Shown one piece after another: positions 12,326-25,902 of a stretch of 64,000 nucleotides of DNA (within the stretch, counting starts at the first letter, position 1; each line of letters starts with the position of its first letter). Below the pieces are notes generated by a model. It saw only the letters and a list, made by a program, of their open reading frames with translations. It was not told the DNA's origin and searched no databases. Position numbers and translations under genes: made by a program. The stretch lies in the NCBI GenBank assembly GCA_021234155.1, contig JAJEKV010000079.1, positions 1,866,789 through 1,930,788 of the forward strand, written 5' to 3'. The stretch is from Isoetes taiwanensis. Its lineage: Eukaryota > Streptophyta > Lycopodiopsida > Isoetales > Isoetaceae.

Positions 12326-12600
12326 CCCCTCTATTTGAAGAATTTTTTTCTTTGTTGCCTAGCACGTGTGATCTGCCCCTCCACTTTGAGAGGTTTATTT
12401 TTTCATGTTTGTTCTAGTGTTGATGATGTGCAGGTACAGATTGGCATTCTTGGGTTTTTTGGGTCGGCCTTACATTTGTCCAAGCCCCTTGCTGAAGGCT
12501 TATCACTATAGTTTTTCCTCGAAAACTCAAAAGGGCGGGGTTTTTTAATCCCGATGCTAAGCTTTCGGTAGGTACACAACCCAAAAAACTAATAGCATTC
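12326..12600 (+). repeat. Dispersed repeat ending in the shared hairpin (copy 1)
   Basis: Closely similar to 62927-63240. Shared blocks include CTCTATTTGAAGA, GCACGTGTGATC, GTGATGTGCAGGTACAGAT (one difference), CCTTACATTTGTCC and TTTCGGTAGGTACACA. It ends in the stem-loop described at 12499-12560. The body looks non-coding. It could be a SINE or the 3' end of a LINE; no Pol III B box was found. Confidence 0.7.
12499..12560 (+). other. Shared 3'-end stem-loop, copy 1 (degenerate)
   Basis: CTTATCAC at 12499-12506 forms the left outer arm. The core CTCGAAAACTCAAAAGGGCG is followed by GGGGTTTTTT. The right outer arm is mutated here (GATGCTAAG instead of GTGATAAG). Four other copies are at 25217-25287 (minus), 46265-46365, 49988-50084 and 63142-63204. 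Confidence 0.65.
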
Positions 12601-14181
12601 CAGGATATCTAAAGTTCTACTTCAATGTCGATAGACTTACAGAGAATGATCAAATTATAGAAGACCACCCAATGGCAACAACGGACTTCCTCAATGGTTA
12701 CGAACACCCAGCACTTCCTCAACACGAACTTCAATTAAAGCCAAACACGATATGCCACTTGACAAAGACACTCGACAGAGATAAGGGTTAGTAAAAAATG
12801 CGAGAGTAATGGTATGTTCAACATATAATAGATTCGTCACTGTCATGTTGCTTACAGATGATCCACAACATCATGGAAATATTCATCCTATCTCCCGAGT
12901 TGATTTTTCCACTCAACCATATGAGTTGATTTTTTCACTCAACCATATGATCGACCATGGACAATTCACAGACGACAGTTGCCATTACGTCCAACATACT
13001 CAACGACATTCAATAGCTGTTTAGGACTCACACTCGACAAAATAGTCTTAGATCTACGAACCAAAGTGTTCGCACACGGACAACTGTACGCAGCACTGAC
13101 ACGCGTACGAAGATAGGAGGACGTACTAATCCTGCTAAACGCCACAACCACACAGAAAGAAGAAAGGAGGACGTACTAATCCTGCTAGACGCCACAACCA
13201 CACACAAAGAACTCTTGCCGTAAATCAAGCCCACCCCCCACACCCCGTAAACCTTATCCATGCAATTAATTGACAAAATTATTTTATTTTTAACCACGGG
13301 CTCTTAACACGGGCTTTTAAAACTTTTGTCATAAAAATTTTTGTTATGAGGTAATTTACCATACTTGGGTAGCTTAACATTGAAGATTTTTAGTTCAAAG
13401 CTTTTGTGCACATTGAGCCCCCGTGAATAAAAAAACGAAATATAATGGGAACAGAGCTAACTATTCATAGCGAGGACAACATCCAAATTTTTAGCACATG
13501 CAACTACACAAACAAGTAGAATGAATAGTACTTTATAACCCAGCCGTCATTCAGGACGTTGAACTTTTCCAAGTGTATGATTGAATTCTTCACTGTCCTA
13601 ATCAACCATATACATCGTATCCCAAATGCAGACAGCAAATAGAAGAACGAAAACATTGGAAAACCATAAAACAAGTCATAGCTACTATTTACTAGAATCT
13701 CTGGTAAAATTGGAAAACCATTGCCTATCTCAATAATCTGATCTTCACGAAAAACAATAAAGCTTTCATCTCTGTTTTAGCTCAAATACAATCTTCCTGT
13801 GATTCCATCCATTAGGTATAATAACCAACCATATCTTTATACCATGGCAAACAAGAGAAAGCAATGGAAAACCACAAGAACAAAGCATCTTCAATACTTC
13901 ATGAAGATGGAAGGTTAGGGCACATGACAAGTTCATAACCCAGCCACCATTATGAGCATCTCCTACTCCCCACAGCATACTTTTAAAACAATTGCAACTA
14001 GAACTTGACTGGGACATCTTACAATATGCCTTAGATCAGTATTCCAAGGACCAGCACAGACGCAATGACTCGGAGTGAAAGCCAACTATATGGGCAAAAT
14101 ACCTCACAAGCTTTTTACAAAATCCAGAATTTCTTGAGCTTACAGATATCCTATATTCTTGCAAGGCATTCAAACTTACCT
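12601..14181. other. Intergenic, with two small tandem duplications
   Basis: No gene seen. TTGATTTTTTCCACTCAACCATATGAG-like sequence is repeated twice at about 12898-12953. A unit of about 50 bp containing AGGAGGACGTACTAATCCTG occurs twice at about 13116-13205. The right part (about 13950-14181) lies directly downstream of the ADF stop codon and probably includes its 3' UTR. Confidence 0.45.
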
Positions 14182-14833
14182 TTAGTTGGCTCTGTCTCTG
14201 ATCACATCAATGTCCATTTCAGTTGGATCAGTGGCCTGCAGCTCATAATGGACACCATCCAACTCCCTGCGGAATCTATCCTTGGAACTTGCATAGATCA
14301 TCTTGCTCTTCACCTTAGAGACATCAGGAGACCTATGCCATGCACACATTCTTGCTTAATAATTCAATCCAGTATACTAAAGCAAGATGAAGTAATTAGA
14401 TATATATCGTTACCATGCAATAAAGAAGATCTTACTCTTCTGGCAACCCTCATCAGTGGTAAAATCAAAATCATAGACAGCATATCTGCAGTCATTTTCT
14501 GGCAAAGATGCAGTAAAATCATCATAATTCTCTACAGGATCTCCAGTTTTTTCCAGAACAATCTGCTGAGCTTTCTCATCTATCTTAAACACGAGATAGC
14601 GATAGGTCTTCTTTCTTTGAAGCTCAGTAAATTTCAGTTTGCACTCATCGGCAACGCCGATTCCAGATGAGGCGTTAGCCTGCATTACAAACATTTCCTT
14701 CAAGTATTAATTAAACCAACATGGATGTTACCAGAAAATAGTAGAAAGCAGAATCATAAGACAGATTATGAACTAATGATTTTATAACCTGCAAAGAATT
14801 TCAACAAAAATACCATCGTAGATCACTAACCAT
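14182..14833 (-). CDS. ADF: Actin-depolymerizing factor (ADF/cofilin)
   Basis: Small cytosolic protein that binds G- and F-actin, severs filaments and speeds turnover. Minus-strand exons are 14833-14831 (the ATG only), 14679-14414 and 14332-14182 (3+266+151 = 420 nt, 139 aa). An intron directly after the ATG is typical of plant ADF genes. Donors are GTTAGT and GTAACG, acceptors are AG, and Trp is split TG/G across intron 2. The ADF-homology domain is complete. [40 protein letters not shown] and [15 protein letters not shown] are canonical, covering the long actin-binding helix. Ser6, the known regulatory phosphorylation site of plant ADFs, is present (MANASSG). The length matches the family (137-143 aa). 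Confidence 0.96.
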
Positions 14834-17800
14834 GGAAGATACCCGCCGGTACATTTTTGCAGAGTTCAGCTCCGAACAAAAATGCCTGGGGAATGTAAAG
14901 GAAACAGAAACCCCAAATATGCAAAAGGGGGAAAAAAGGAAGAAAAAAAGGCCGAGAAGATGAGGATCACGAGAAGAACCAAAGGGCGCTGTCGGATAGG
15001 ACTAATCTGCAAGCTATTCCGGCCGATTCAAAGCTCCAAAACGCAAGCCAAAGATCGACCCACAAAAACGCCAAACGCCTGTGCCTGTTTTAGCACGCCA
15101 GAAAAGAAAAAGCCTACATGGCGGCTATCACACGTGTCAACCCTACATGGCAAATATCAAGCCGTTCACTACCCTACGCGTCTATAATTATCAACCGTTG
15201 GATGCACGATATCTGTACTTGGTTAGATGGGCTCGGATTCATCGTTCGTGTCGGGAGAAAAAGCGTAGCCGTTGATGGGAGATGTGACTCTTTGTATTAT
15301 TAGTTTTTTATTAGTTTTCCTTTTAGTTATATGCTTGAATTATTGGAGCCCCTTTTTATTAGTGAAGCATATCTAGTGTTTGATTTTGTGGTGTACCCCA
15401 AGGAATCACAACTTGATCTCTTACCACATGTTTGGTGGTCCTCATTGCTTAAATTTTACTATTCCATGCTATTGCCCATTTGAACACTACCAAAAGAAGG
15501 TGGCCCTCACATTTCTGCCTCCCAGCTGCATTATTGTGTCTCGCCTCCACCTTGTTGCTCTCTGATAGCCTTCGCCCTCCTCAGTCGCTTGCTTCCGAGG
15601 AGGGATCGGCTTCACGTGGATAACATGGCGAGCACTAGCCTTCCAGCACAAACGTCCTGTCATTCTATCCCATATACTAGTCATTACTCCTATCTTCCAT
15701 CAATAATGTCGAGCAACATCTTACTTGCAACATGAGAATCCGATTACTTCATTGCAAGATGCCTTTCTCGGGCGACTTTTTAAAAGTTCCAATACCTAAC
15801 AATGCACGTATGTAGCTTTAAATTTTTTTTTTTGTTTGCCCTTAGGGTATCAATGAGCCCTTTAATATACAGCTTGTAGATTTAGTGCACTTACATTGTA
15901 TTTATCAGATATTGTCATGTGGTAAGAACTAAAGCGAAGGTGATTTGAGTTCGAAATACATGTAAGATATAACAAGAAGACCATACAAAATATATTCATA
16001 AAATTTTATGGCCTTCAAGAATGGGAAATGGAATATTACACAACTAAACGTCCATGATAATTTTCAACAATACCATAATAGACCACATTTGATTGAATTA
16101 TTCATTTAGTAATCAATAGGTGAAATCTCTTACTATTGAAGACATATATAAAGCTTAAGTTCATCATATATAAACAATACACGCGTCTTGAATACAAGAT
16201 CTACAGAAGTCTTAGACAACGAAAACATGTAGCATGATAATTCAACGCTCAAATGCAAATAATAAATTAATATAAACTAATATACCATATACCACTAGTA
16301 CCAAATGTCCATCATTGCGGGGCTTGAGTAGTTTATCATGTTAGAATGAATGAATGTATTTTTTTCATCACGGATTTGACTAGTTTTTTGTAGCTGAAGG
16401 TTTCTAAACTCAATTTGAATTTGTTTAGCCGGCTTGCCTACACCTCCCCTCCCTCCCCAAAAAGAAATAAATCCAGCAGGCATGCATTCAATTCAGCATG
16501 CATGTGTAGTTCATACCTGTTATGCAAAGGGATCATGGACATACAACTGTTTCTTCACTCTAAGTAAATTAAGCTCTCAGACTTGCACCCTTGTTTAATA
16601 GAATAGGTAGCCACATCTAGCAAGGCTTCAGTGCATGTATGCGCTACATATCCACCTCTAAACAATTGCTTCCATATGGTGTGTGCAGGAACCAAGTATA
16701 ACATAGATTTCCATCTAGACTTTAGATAACTCGCCACTATGACTGTACAGGCAAATGGGCATAAAATTTCTTACTAGCATTCAACCCTCTCAGGCTTGCA
16801 CAGTTATGCAAGGAGATAGTATGAAAGTTTACGCTTAATGACTCTAGCCTAGGATATTTGCATCCCTGCTCTGCATTAAACCAAGTCATGGCTGAAGGAT
16901 TAAGCCACAAGCATATATATGATATTCAATCCTTACAAGCTACTTTAACAATCGCCTAGTTAACACTGTAGGTGGATGAATTCAGCAAGCATTACATGAT
17001 TTCGATAAAATCAAGGGGGCTAACCATATTTTGTGCCCCATAGAGAAACGACAGATCTGAAACTGGGCTTCCAGAGATGCTAGTGGGGTTTCTAAAGCTC
17101 CTTTGCCATAGGAGTTCGTAAAACTCATGGCATTTAAATTTGACGCTGCAAGACAATTGAAGTTCCGTCAGCATTAGATCTGAAGATATGCAGTTGAAGA
17201 AGAAAGCAGAGTATTGTTCGCCAAACCCTAGATATAAAGCTCTTGAGTAAAACCGAGAAGATAAAACAATCAGAACCAAAATATAGCAGACCAGAAATAA
17301 AGAGACCAGGCACATCCTGGGCGTACAAATGCGTTCAAAATTGGAACCTCTAGCATTCAAGATAGGTTCGATTTTGTCTTCCTTTGTATTTCAAACTCAC
17401 CTTCGAAAATTGCAATCCGGAGGAGACAATAAGAAGGAAAAGGAAAAAAAGGAAGGGGAAGCGAGGAACGAAATGGAGGCCAAGCTGGGTAGTTATTTTA
17501 GAAAATAAGAAAATTTGCCGTGACGTTCTCCATCTGTTGTGGCTCCGTGCCCATTTTTGTAGATTTTCTAATTTCCTTGGCCTTAGATTTGCAAAAGCAG
17601 AGATCTGATGGTGCAAGATAAGCCACATAAGATTTTGATGACATGGAAATTACACGTGGATAGGCTAGAATTTGAGGAAAGGCTGTAGGCCCGGTAGGGC
17701 TGGTATGCCAAAAAAAAACAAGGTGCTGCGCACGGAGGGTTGCCCTCCAGTGGCCTCAGGGTGTATTTGCATGTTTTTTTATTTTGTCTAAATTTGTCCA

Positions 17801-20800
17801 GCGACATGCCTAATCTCGTAGGGAAGAACCTTATTCCACCTTTCAAAACCTCGCATTTAATTAGAAAGCAAAATGGTTCTATTTGTACGTCGGCAAGTAG
17901 AGGAAGTATGGGCTCCTACATTCTTTATGCCGCAAGTAGTGAACGAATTCAAGAATAAACTCTACTATTGTTTAAGTTGTGCCTAAGGACTCTCAAAACC
18001 TTTGGGCTTCATAAGCAACAAATGTATCCTTCCACCTAATTGAGCTGCCTGCAAAAACCTACATATGCGTAACACGATATCGTAAATAAGCAACATAAGC
18101 ATGGAAATGAAACATTTTAGAGGTGAGATTTTTTAAGATAACCTTGAGATCCAGTCGCTTTTCCCATCCAAGAGGAAGCGCTTGTTATTGACCCAATTCC
18201 AGCAACTGAGAAGGGGAGCTTCCTAAGAGATCAAGAGTATGGTTATGGCTATGGTCCGTCTCAGCTTCTATCAATTTAGGACATGAACTACAATTAGATG
18301 GCAAGGATGAGGTCTACCTACGGCATATACACCTTGGCTATGGGGCCAGCTCACCGGTCCAAAGGTCTCGCTCAGAAGCATCATCAGAGCATCAAGAACA
18401 ACATCAGAAACCTGATCACAGAGCAACCATTTGACTAGCTACTGCATCTAGCTCTCCTCGATGCCGGTTAGCCCCAAAAACCCATGCTGGCACCGGTTAG
18501 CCGGTTTCGAGATGGATGCTCAAGAACAACGGCGACCGCCAATTTACACTCTATAGCAAGTTTTTAGCAGTCATTGGCATATTCGTAGGGGCAACCCAAA
18601 AATGTTATTGCCATTTGATCAAAATACCCTAGGTGTATTTTTTGGGATATTTACAAACTTGAAGGGTATATTTGGAATTTCCACATAAGACTGGATCGAA
18701 TAGAAACATGGCCAACATTTGTAAGTTTGATTTGCCCTTGTGTCGAGGGAATACAATTACCAAGAAAATATTGGACGCATTCATGAAATTGAATACAATC
18801 ACCAAATTCAATACATGCTCATAGAAATTCTTCCAATTACTCATGAACAATACGTTCGTTCGTGAATGATTGTGGTTTTGTATGTAAAACATTAAAAAAT
18901 GTAGCATGCCCGGCGAACACCAGACATCCGCTACTATATGTCCTGTTTGCCACAAGCCCAAACAACTAATCAAAACCTCAACATTTACAACGCAGCAGTG
19001 TCTTCTGACCTATAAATGTCCATGTTACAAAAGCTGAAATGACATTCAAATCTTTATAATTTTCTTGACAGTGAACTGTTGAGCATTTGGTCAAGCAATA
19101 TTTATAGCAAACAAATTACCATCTCTTTCAAGGCTCATTCATTCATGTCCTATGCCACATTTCTCGCGCCAAAAGCGAAGATGCGCAGCAGTTGCCATGC
19201 CTTCTGCAGCTTATAACCATTAGTTTTTGATGGCATCTCTTCAATCCTAGCTCTATTCAACGACTTGTCAATTCAAATTCAAAAACAACAAGCATGGCTA
19301 CTTGCCGATCTTGGACCCGTGCAACCTTGATTGTCGAGGAAGCTTTTTGTGTCTGTTGAATTGCATTCAACTATGTGTTCCTGCTTTTCCTCCTTTACAT
19401 GTATAATAAAGATGTGGGATAAGATTCGCCTTCAAATGGAAAGCCTCCCCGAAAGCGGTTGTCCGAAGATGACATTGATAACGATTAATGAAGAGGATCG
19501 GTCGGATGATCACTTATTAAAGAATTGAATATCCTTGTTGGTGAGGGTCCAGTTTTTAGTCATTATATTGCACGTACATTGGCTTGCATAGTAACAAGGA
19601 TATCCGTCTCTGCAACCACACTACCATTAAGAAAAATTAGAAACGATATTTATATGATAACTATATATTAGCTTGAGCATAACCAACTCACTAGGCACTA
19701 GGTCCTCATTTTTAACTCATTTGCAAATCCCGGAGGAGCTTACGCCACTATGAATTTTCTCTCGATCCGGGTTACACGTCGGGGCATCTTTTTCTCAGTA
19801 TGTACGGATGCATGTACCGCAAGTACGGTTAGGAACATACTAGCTTCCAATTTGAGAAATCATATAGGAGTCCATATACCATCCGCATGCAATCATTGTT
19901 TTCTTTTCGTTATCGGATAGGAGTCCACATACCATCCGCATGGACACCGCTAATTTCTTACGTTATTGACAACATCTCTTTGCCACCTCAAGTCAAAAGT
20001 GCAATCGTGAAGAAATCCTTTCATCTCCCAAGATATCGACAATCTTATAAGGTAACGATGCGCAACAAATGCTGTCAATGAACAATTACATAAATGACAA
20101 AGAGGAATTTTGTCCGTTCATTTGTTTGTCGGCCTAAAGACACCTTAATGCGGTCGAAGAAGCACCTCCACCGAAATATTGGGAATGTGACTATATCCTC
20201 ATACATGTTGCCGATTGTCGATACTTGTTGCTTGACGCAAAAAACTGTCGACTTGTTCAAAACTTGTTGTGCTTGCCTAAAGAAAACACGCATGTTCGAA
20301 ACTTGTGCTTGCTTGCCTAAGGGAAACAAGCATACCGTTAAATAATTCTACATAAACTCATGCACATTACCTATTCCCCTCATTATCACGGCCTTCAAGC
20401 TTAGCCCTAACACGATGAGGACAGAGACAAAGATAAGCGTTCCTTTTCTCACAAGATAGATTCAATGCTTCGTCGGTCGAGATACAAGAGCACAAAATCC
20501 TTAGGAACTACCTTTTGACATTAGTTGATTTTCTGCCACTAAGAATGGATATGGATTTTGAGTGCTTGCCCCTTTGTTTTCTGGCGGTTTTTATGATTTT
20601 TCATTAGCCCGAGAGCTTTCAAATTCACGCTTATCAATAACCCACGCACTGAGCAATTTCGGTACTTGTTTTTCATAATGGCAGCACCGACTTGGCTATG
20701 TGCTTCTAAAGATGATCTGCCATCGATTGTCCAGTCTTCAAATTTACAAAAAGCTGTCCACAACATGCCTTTACGGATCCTCATATGATAATAGCAACCG

Positions 20801-23800
20801 CCTTGGTCTTTGTTAGGGGATCTTTGGTGTTGAAGCATCCTGAATAGAAGCCATAACAGTTCATATCCTCACTATTGGGGTGAAACCCAAGAGTCATTCT
20901 CATCCTCAAAGCGCACCTCATCATCCGCAAATGGTCCGGGCTGTTGGTTGAAATAAGGAACTAGACTGTTCATGTGAGGATACTACTTTTTGTCGTCTTG
21001 GTGCTATAATGTCACTTTGTGATCTAGCAACTTGACTTTCACTAGCCCCTTCAAAAGCCCGGAAATAACATTCAAATCAGTTTTAATGGACACACAAAAT
21101 TCTCCTCTCACAAAGTTCTTACAACATAGAATCCGTTACAAGGGAACTCAAACCCTAATAGAGTGGTTCACTCATCATAGGGGCATTAAACAAACAAAAT
21201 TATCAATACGACAATTAGGAAAAACCAGGTCTAATTAGGAAAAAGAGACCACCGGTGAGAGCATTGCAAGCAAATATGCATGGCTTATGATTGCATAAGA
21301 CCTTCATTGCTTTTAGGTCTTTTCTCACATAATTCATTAGCTTGACTAACAACTTCGAACAAACAAGAAAAACACTATATACATCTTATGGCCCATGCTA
21401 CAAAAACTACGTTTAAATGTGTGATGAAAAGGAAACATTATGCAGCTATAAAGCCCTCAGTATGTCCCGCCACACTTTGAGAAGTCAAAGGAATCACCTT
21501 GTGGAGAACACCTACATCTAAGCTAGCAATTCGAAAGCAAGTTGTGTCAATGACGAGTGTAGTTGCTCCACGAGCCATGATCCCAGTGCAAGTCTTTGCT
21601 AAAATAGGTATCATATCTTTCACCTTCGTATGGAGAGAGATCGCAATAATGCTTGATCGTGGCCTAGCTTAAAGGCATCCGTCGCCGACGATCGATTGTT
21701 CGCCATGACCGGCTACTATACCTTATACAAAATTTAACATTGGCTCTAAAGGAAGGATTGCCGCATGTGCCTACAGGAACAATAATCGACATCATCTCAT
21801 TCGCTTCTTTTCATATTAACCTAAAGCATGGGACAACATTCAACATAGAATATACCTTTGAAATATCTGCAAACCAACCTTTTTACGTTCCATTATCGCC
21901 TCCTTTGCTAGCATATGCACATTATTTACACTCTCGGATGAGTCTGCGGATTGCCAAAACCCAATAAATGAACTAGAGATAAGAATTTACATGCAAATAA
22001 CAGATCCTCATAGTACTCGCCGCCTACAATTAAAATCATAGACATCCGGTTTTGGCATCTTATTTGTTGCACTTGGGTTAGCTTGGCATAAGCGCACATA
22101 TACGTTGTTATTTCCTACTTTATAAAAGCTCACAAAACGTGCATACATGAAACACACCTCTTCTAGCATTAAAATGTTTTTACGATGTCGTATGCGCGTA
22201 ATGTGTCCGCATCATTTTTGCAAAAAGTGGCCACAATCGTTGGTTGCCTCAATCATTTGTCGTCTTAGTTCGAAAGATGCCACTTGCAATTCTCCTATAC
22301 AAAAAAGCAACTTTCGTGCACCATACCTCTAATAAGTGTCACCAAGATGAATGTGCGATTAAAATTCACCTGCTGCAAAGTCCGGCTTCCGGAAGCAAGG
22401 CGTAGCTCCTCGGGCCTGCTTTAGATAGGTTGGTGCTTGTAACTTCCAGGCTTTTCTGTGCGGACTTCCACTGTAATTCTGAACCTATGCAAGGAATGAA
22501 AGATAAGAAACAAGTAGCATGAATTTCATCCATACATTGGCATTGGCTGCAAGAAGGCATCAAAAAAGGAATATTGACATTGCTTTCCATCTATGGTACC
22601 GTAAACTGGTCTTTATTGTCCAGAAGAAATTTCCAAACAGGTAGCATGTTACCTCTGCAGATCTTCTTCAGGACTTCAGCTGATGGAAGAAAACGGTCTG
22701 TAGAAGAATATTGAGACGGCGATCTGTAGCCCATTTCCTGCTGAAGCCATTCCAGATACTAAATCCCACACTCTTATGCCTGGTTGCCGAGAGCAGGCCT
22801 CTCCGGTTAGCCAGTTTCAAGAGTGGCTGCCCAACAACGAAAACGACCGAGCATTTACAGCCAATAAGGGGTTTTTAGCAGTCATAGGCATATTTCAAGC
22901 ATATACTGGCATATATCTATAATATGCCACAAACCCACATAAACAAGGGTTTGCCCCCTTAGGGGCAACCCAAAAAACAATTCTTGCAATTCTAGCCTGC
23001 TAATCTAACGGCTATGAAAATTAGAAATGCCTTGGAAATTAGATGGTTGATGCTATTCTAGCATGTCCACATAACATGACACATCAACCAAATTTGATAA
23101 GCACCATTGGGACCCCTAATTTCCTAATTTAATGTCTATGAAAATTAGAAAATGTCTTGGAAATTAGATGTCCCATGCTCAGTCCATCGACTTCTACTCA
23201 CATTGTCTGCTAATCACTATGAAATTATAAAGGGAGAGTAATTGCAAAACAATCAAGCTTAGACGGTACAAAAGGTGGTACAAAAATTAGAATATTCGTT
23301 GAATGCCAGAATAAGGAAAGAGTGAGCTAATTGCTGGTTATTGGCTAGTTGTGTAAGCCTAGATGTATTGCCTCTCCTTCGAATTGCTTTCTTGTTGCAA
23401 GATTGAACTTTGTGGCAGCTTGATGGAGAAGAATAGCATCAGGTCACATGGAAACAATGAGTAATTCTTATGGCTACATGCTACTTTACATGGTACTCGT
23501 CTGTTGCTCTCTCAGAATATTCTCGCGTGAATTACAATAGGGCCTGTTATATGAACATTCATGACTTTCTCGTAGGCTTGTGAGACGATCATCAATATGA
23601 TGTGGCCTTCAATACTGTCTATAAATTCAAATATATACTGACTCTGATCCACTTATTATATCATGAATATATTAGTCCACTTTAGCTGCTATTCCACGCA
23701 TCGGTTCATCTTTTTTCTGGGTAGCACCTAGAAGGAAATATTTCCCATTAATTTACTTAGCAAATAATTTAACCTTCAGTTTTGCATATAAAAAATTGCA

Positions 23801-25009
23801 TAACCACCACCCTTGCTACTTCTTGGAATACCCAAAGTATTTTGCTTGATTATAACTTGCTCTATTCACCATCCACTTTATTAATTGGAGGTGCTGGACC
23901 AAGTAACGTTGTACTTGGCAGATAGACTTGTTTGTTGCCATTAAGCAGAGCAATCATATTGGAATATAAATAACTAACATCACCCATGGCTTCATATGCT
24001 TGATCTTCTTAATCTACTATGGTAGCTATCTTCTTTGATAGATTTGTTTTAAAGTCTTGTGTGACCCCATATACTTGTAGATGTCAAAAATTAGCGGGCA
24101 ACATTAGGATGTAATCAGATATTATTAACACATTTGGTAAGTGTTCACAAACTATTGAACACTAACGTATCTAGGATCAATCCTATAGTTAGGTTAAGCA
24201 CAACCAAGCTAGAGGATATTGGAAGCAGGTTGAAACAAAATTTGTATAACGTACTTCTTATTGAGCTTTGACTAGCACCAAATGCAATCTTCACTGTTTG
24301 GACTTCAAAGACAGCATGACAAGCCTCCATTTTTGTAGAGTGTATGCGTACATGGTCTTCTATCTGCAAGTATCTTGTGGGGATGCAATACGCATGGCAA
24401 AGCCCCTGGAACTTGTAATTTGCAGCAACAGTTGTCTACAAAGATCCAAGTAAGCCTTTGATCTAATTTCCTTACTACTACTCTGAATCACTCAAATACA
24501 AAAGAAAACTTTCTTCTCTGTAATGCTTAAACTGGGTCGATCCTACCAAAATTTTGTTTGTATTATAGGTTATAGTAGGTACACATACCATTTAGAGGAA
24601 GACGACGAAAAAAAAAATGTGTGATATGGCTTATCTGTTGTCACATGGTATTGTCAGGCATATAAATGTATCAAATTTTGACAGAGTTTTTTTATTAAAT
24701 TCTGTTATCTTGTTTATGTTGTTTAGTCTTCATTGTTGACTTTTATTGCCCATGTTTCCTATGGGATCTAAGCCAAAAGCATCTGATAATATCATGTTTG
24801 AATTGGTAATAACATCCAGGCTTTATTTTATCGAACGTGGGTTCTGCAACTTTGGCCAAAGCTCTGGTCATGTAAGCACTCAGCATGTAATGAGGAAACA
24901 ATGGCTACACACGTTAACTGCCTACCATTCTATTCAACGCAACATCTTTTGTTTAGAAATTGATCAAATCAAGGAAAAAATATATATAGGTCGATTTTCA
25001 TATAACAAA
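14834..25009. other. Long gene-poor interval
   Basis: About 10 kb in which I recognise no gene. The first few hundred bases hold the ADF promoter and 5' leader. There are pieces of a dispersed repeat at about 18470-18600 and 22775-22985 (shared CCGGTTAGCC, TTTTTAGCAGTCAT and AGGGGCAACCCAAAAA). A direct repeat is at 23003-23047 and 23126-23171 (shared CTATGAAAATTAGAAA and CTTGGAAATTAGATG). A few minus-strand open frames at about 20540-21000 and 21438-21623 have coding-like composition, for example an acidic 33-codon stretch ending DENDSWVSPQ near 20873. They match no family I can name and may be a decayed transposase. Confidence 0.4.
15130..15137. promoter_or_regulatory. G-box-like palindrome ACACGTGT upstream of ADF
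   Basis: A perfect ACACGTGT palindrome with a CACGTG core lies about 300 bases upstream of the ADF start codon. CACGTG and ACGTG cores are bound by plant bZIP and bHLH factors. One short motif can occur by chance, so a regulatory role is a guess. Confidence 0.25.
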
Positions 25010-25153
25010 GAATAAGAATAAGAATAAGAATAAGAATAAGAATAAGAATAAGAATAAGAATAAGAATAAGAATAAGAATAAGAATAAGAATAAGAATAAG
25101 AATAAGAATAAGAATAAGAATAAGAATAAGAATAAGAATAAGAATAAGAATAA
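25010..25153. repeat. (GAATAA)n microsatellite, about 24 units; 3' tail of the LINE
   Basis: A near-perfect GAATAA hexamer array, reading (TTATTC)n on the minus strand. It sits directly at the 3' end of the minus-strand LINE, after its 3' UTR, so it is best read as the element's repeated 3' tail in place of poly(A). The minus-strand open frame through it (Leu-Phe repeats) is an artefact. Confidence 0.9.
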
Positions 25154-25216
25154 AAATAGTTTTTTATCGTCCACTGAGACCAATCGGCCTATGGGACCCA
25201 GAAGGAGCGCAGCAAA

Positions 25217-25287
25217 CTTATTACTGTCCGGGTTAAAAAACCCTCGCCCCGAAGGGTTTTCGAGGGAAAAACCATGACAGTAATAAG
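25217..25287 (-). other. Stem-loop in the LINE 3' UTR (shared hairpin, copy 2)
   Basis: The outer arms CTTATTACTGTC (25217-25228) and GACAGTAATAAG (25276-25287) are a perfect 12 bp inverted repeat. Inside, on the minus strand, AAAACCC-TTCGGGGCGA-GGGTTTT forms a second stem. The same architecture ends other repeats in this window. In LINEs and their parasitic SINEs, a shared 3' structure is often the signal recognised by the reverse transcriptase. That role here is inference. Confidence 0.8.
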
Positions 25288-25902
25288 AATGCTGTCAAAC
25301 TGTACAAGTATACATCATCATGAAATAATGTGTATGTACATGTCAAGCGCGTGCCCGAGGACATAGCTGATCTCGCATGTCCATGACCTCCTGAAGGTAT
25401 GATCCTAGCACCCTTATGGAGGCCGTGCTCAATGTCACATGTAGCGGTGGCGGGCGCCCACCAACTCAAGATATAAGCGTCCGGTTTGATCATATGTTGG
25501 GCAACTTTGAAGGGTATGAGATTCATCCTCAATGACTCCCATTTGGCGGCACCGACAGAGCACGTCGGCCCGGCGTGGCTCACCAATCCATCTGCTGTCT
25601 CAATTGAAGATGATGTGCCCACAATGCGAATGGAGGCAATGAGTCTGCGTCTTTTCATGGGCAAGTGGGTGCGCAGTAGCATTGCGGGCCTCGTTCGATT
25701 ATTGGGATTTATGTGGCGCTGGTAGTGTGCTGTCTTGACTTGTTCAAGGGCGCTGGCATCCCAAAGCTTGCTGATGAAGCAAGCGTCAAGATATTGCCTC
25801 AAGCTATGGCGATCTGCCCTTGTTTGCACATGTATGCATCTGTGCTCCTGCTTTCCCTCCAGCAGGCCTTGAAGCGTTGTGGCCCCATTGCCATGATATA
25901 AG

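Noticed and set aside
14065-14670. 201-codon plus-strand open frame
   Set aside because: Antisense to the ADF exons, which are clearly coding on the minus strand.
20094-20345. Cys-rich plus-strand open frame that looks like a small secreted protein
   Set aside because: No signal peptide, no start context, and surrounded by other unrelated short frames.
24998-25183. Minus-strand frame of alternating Leu-Phe
   Set aside because: Translation of the (GAATAA)n microsatellite.
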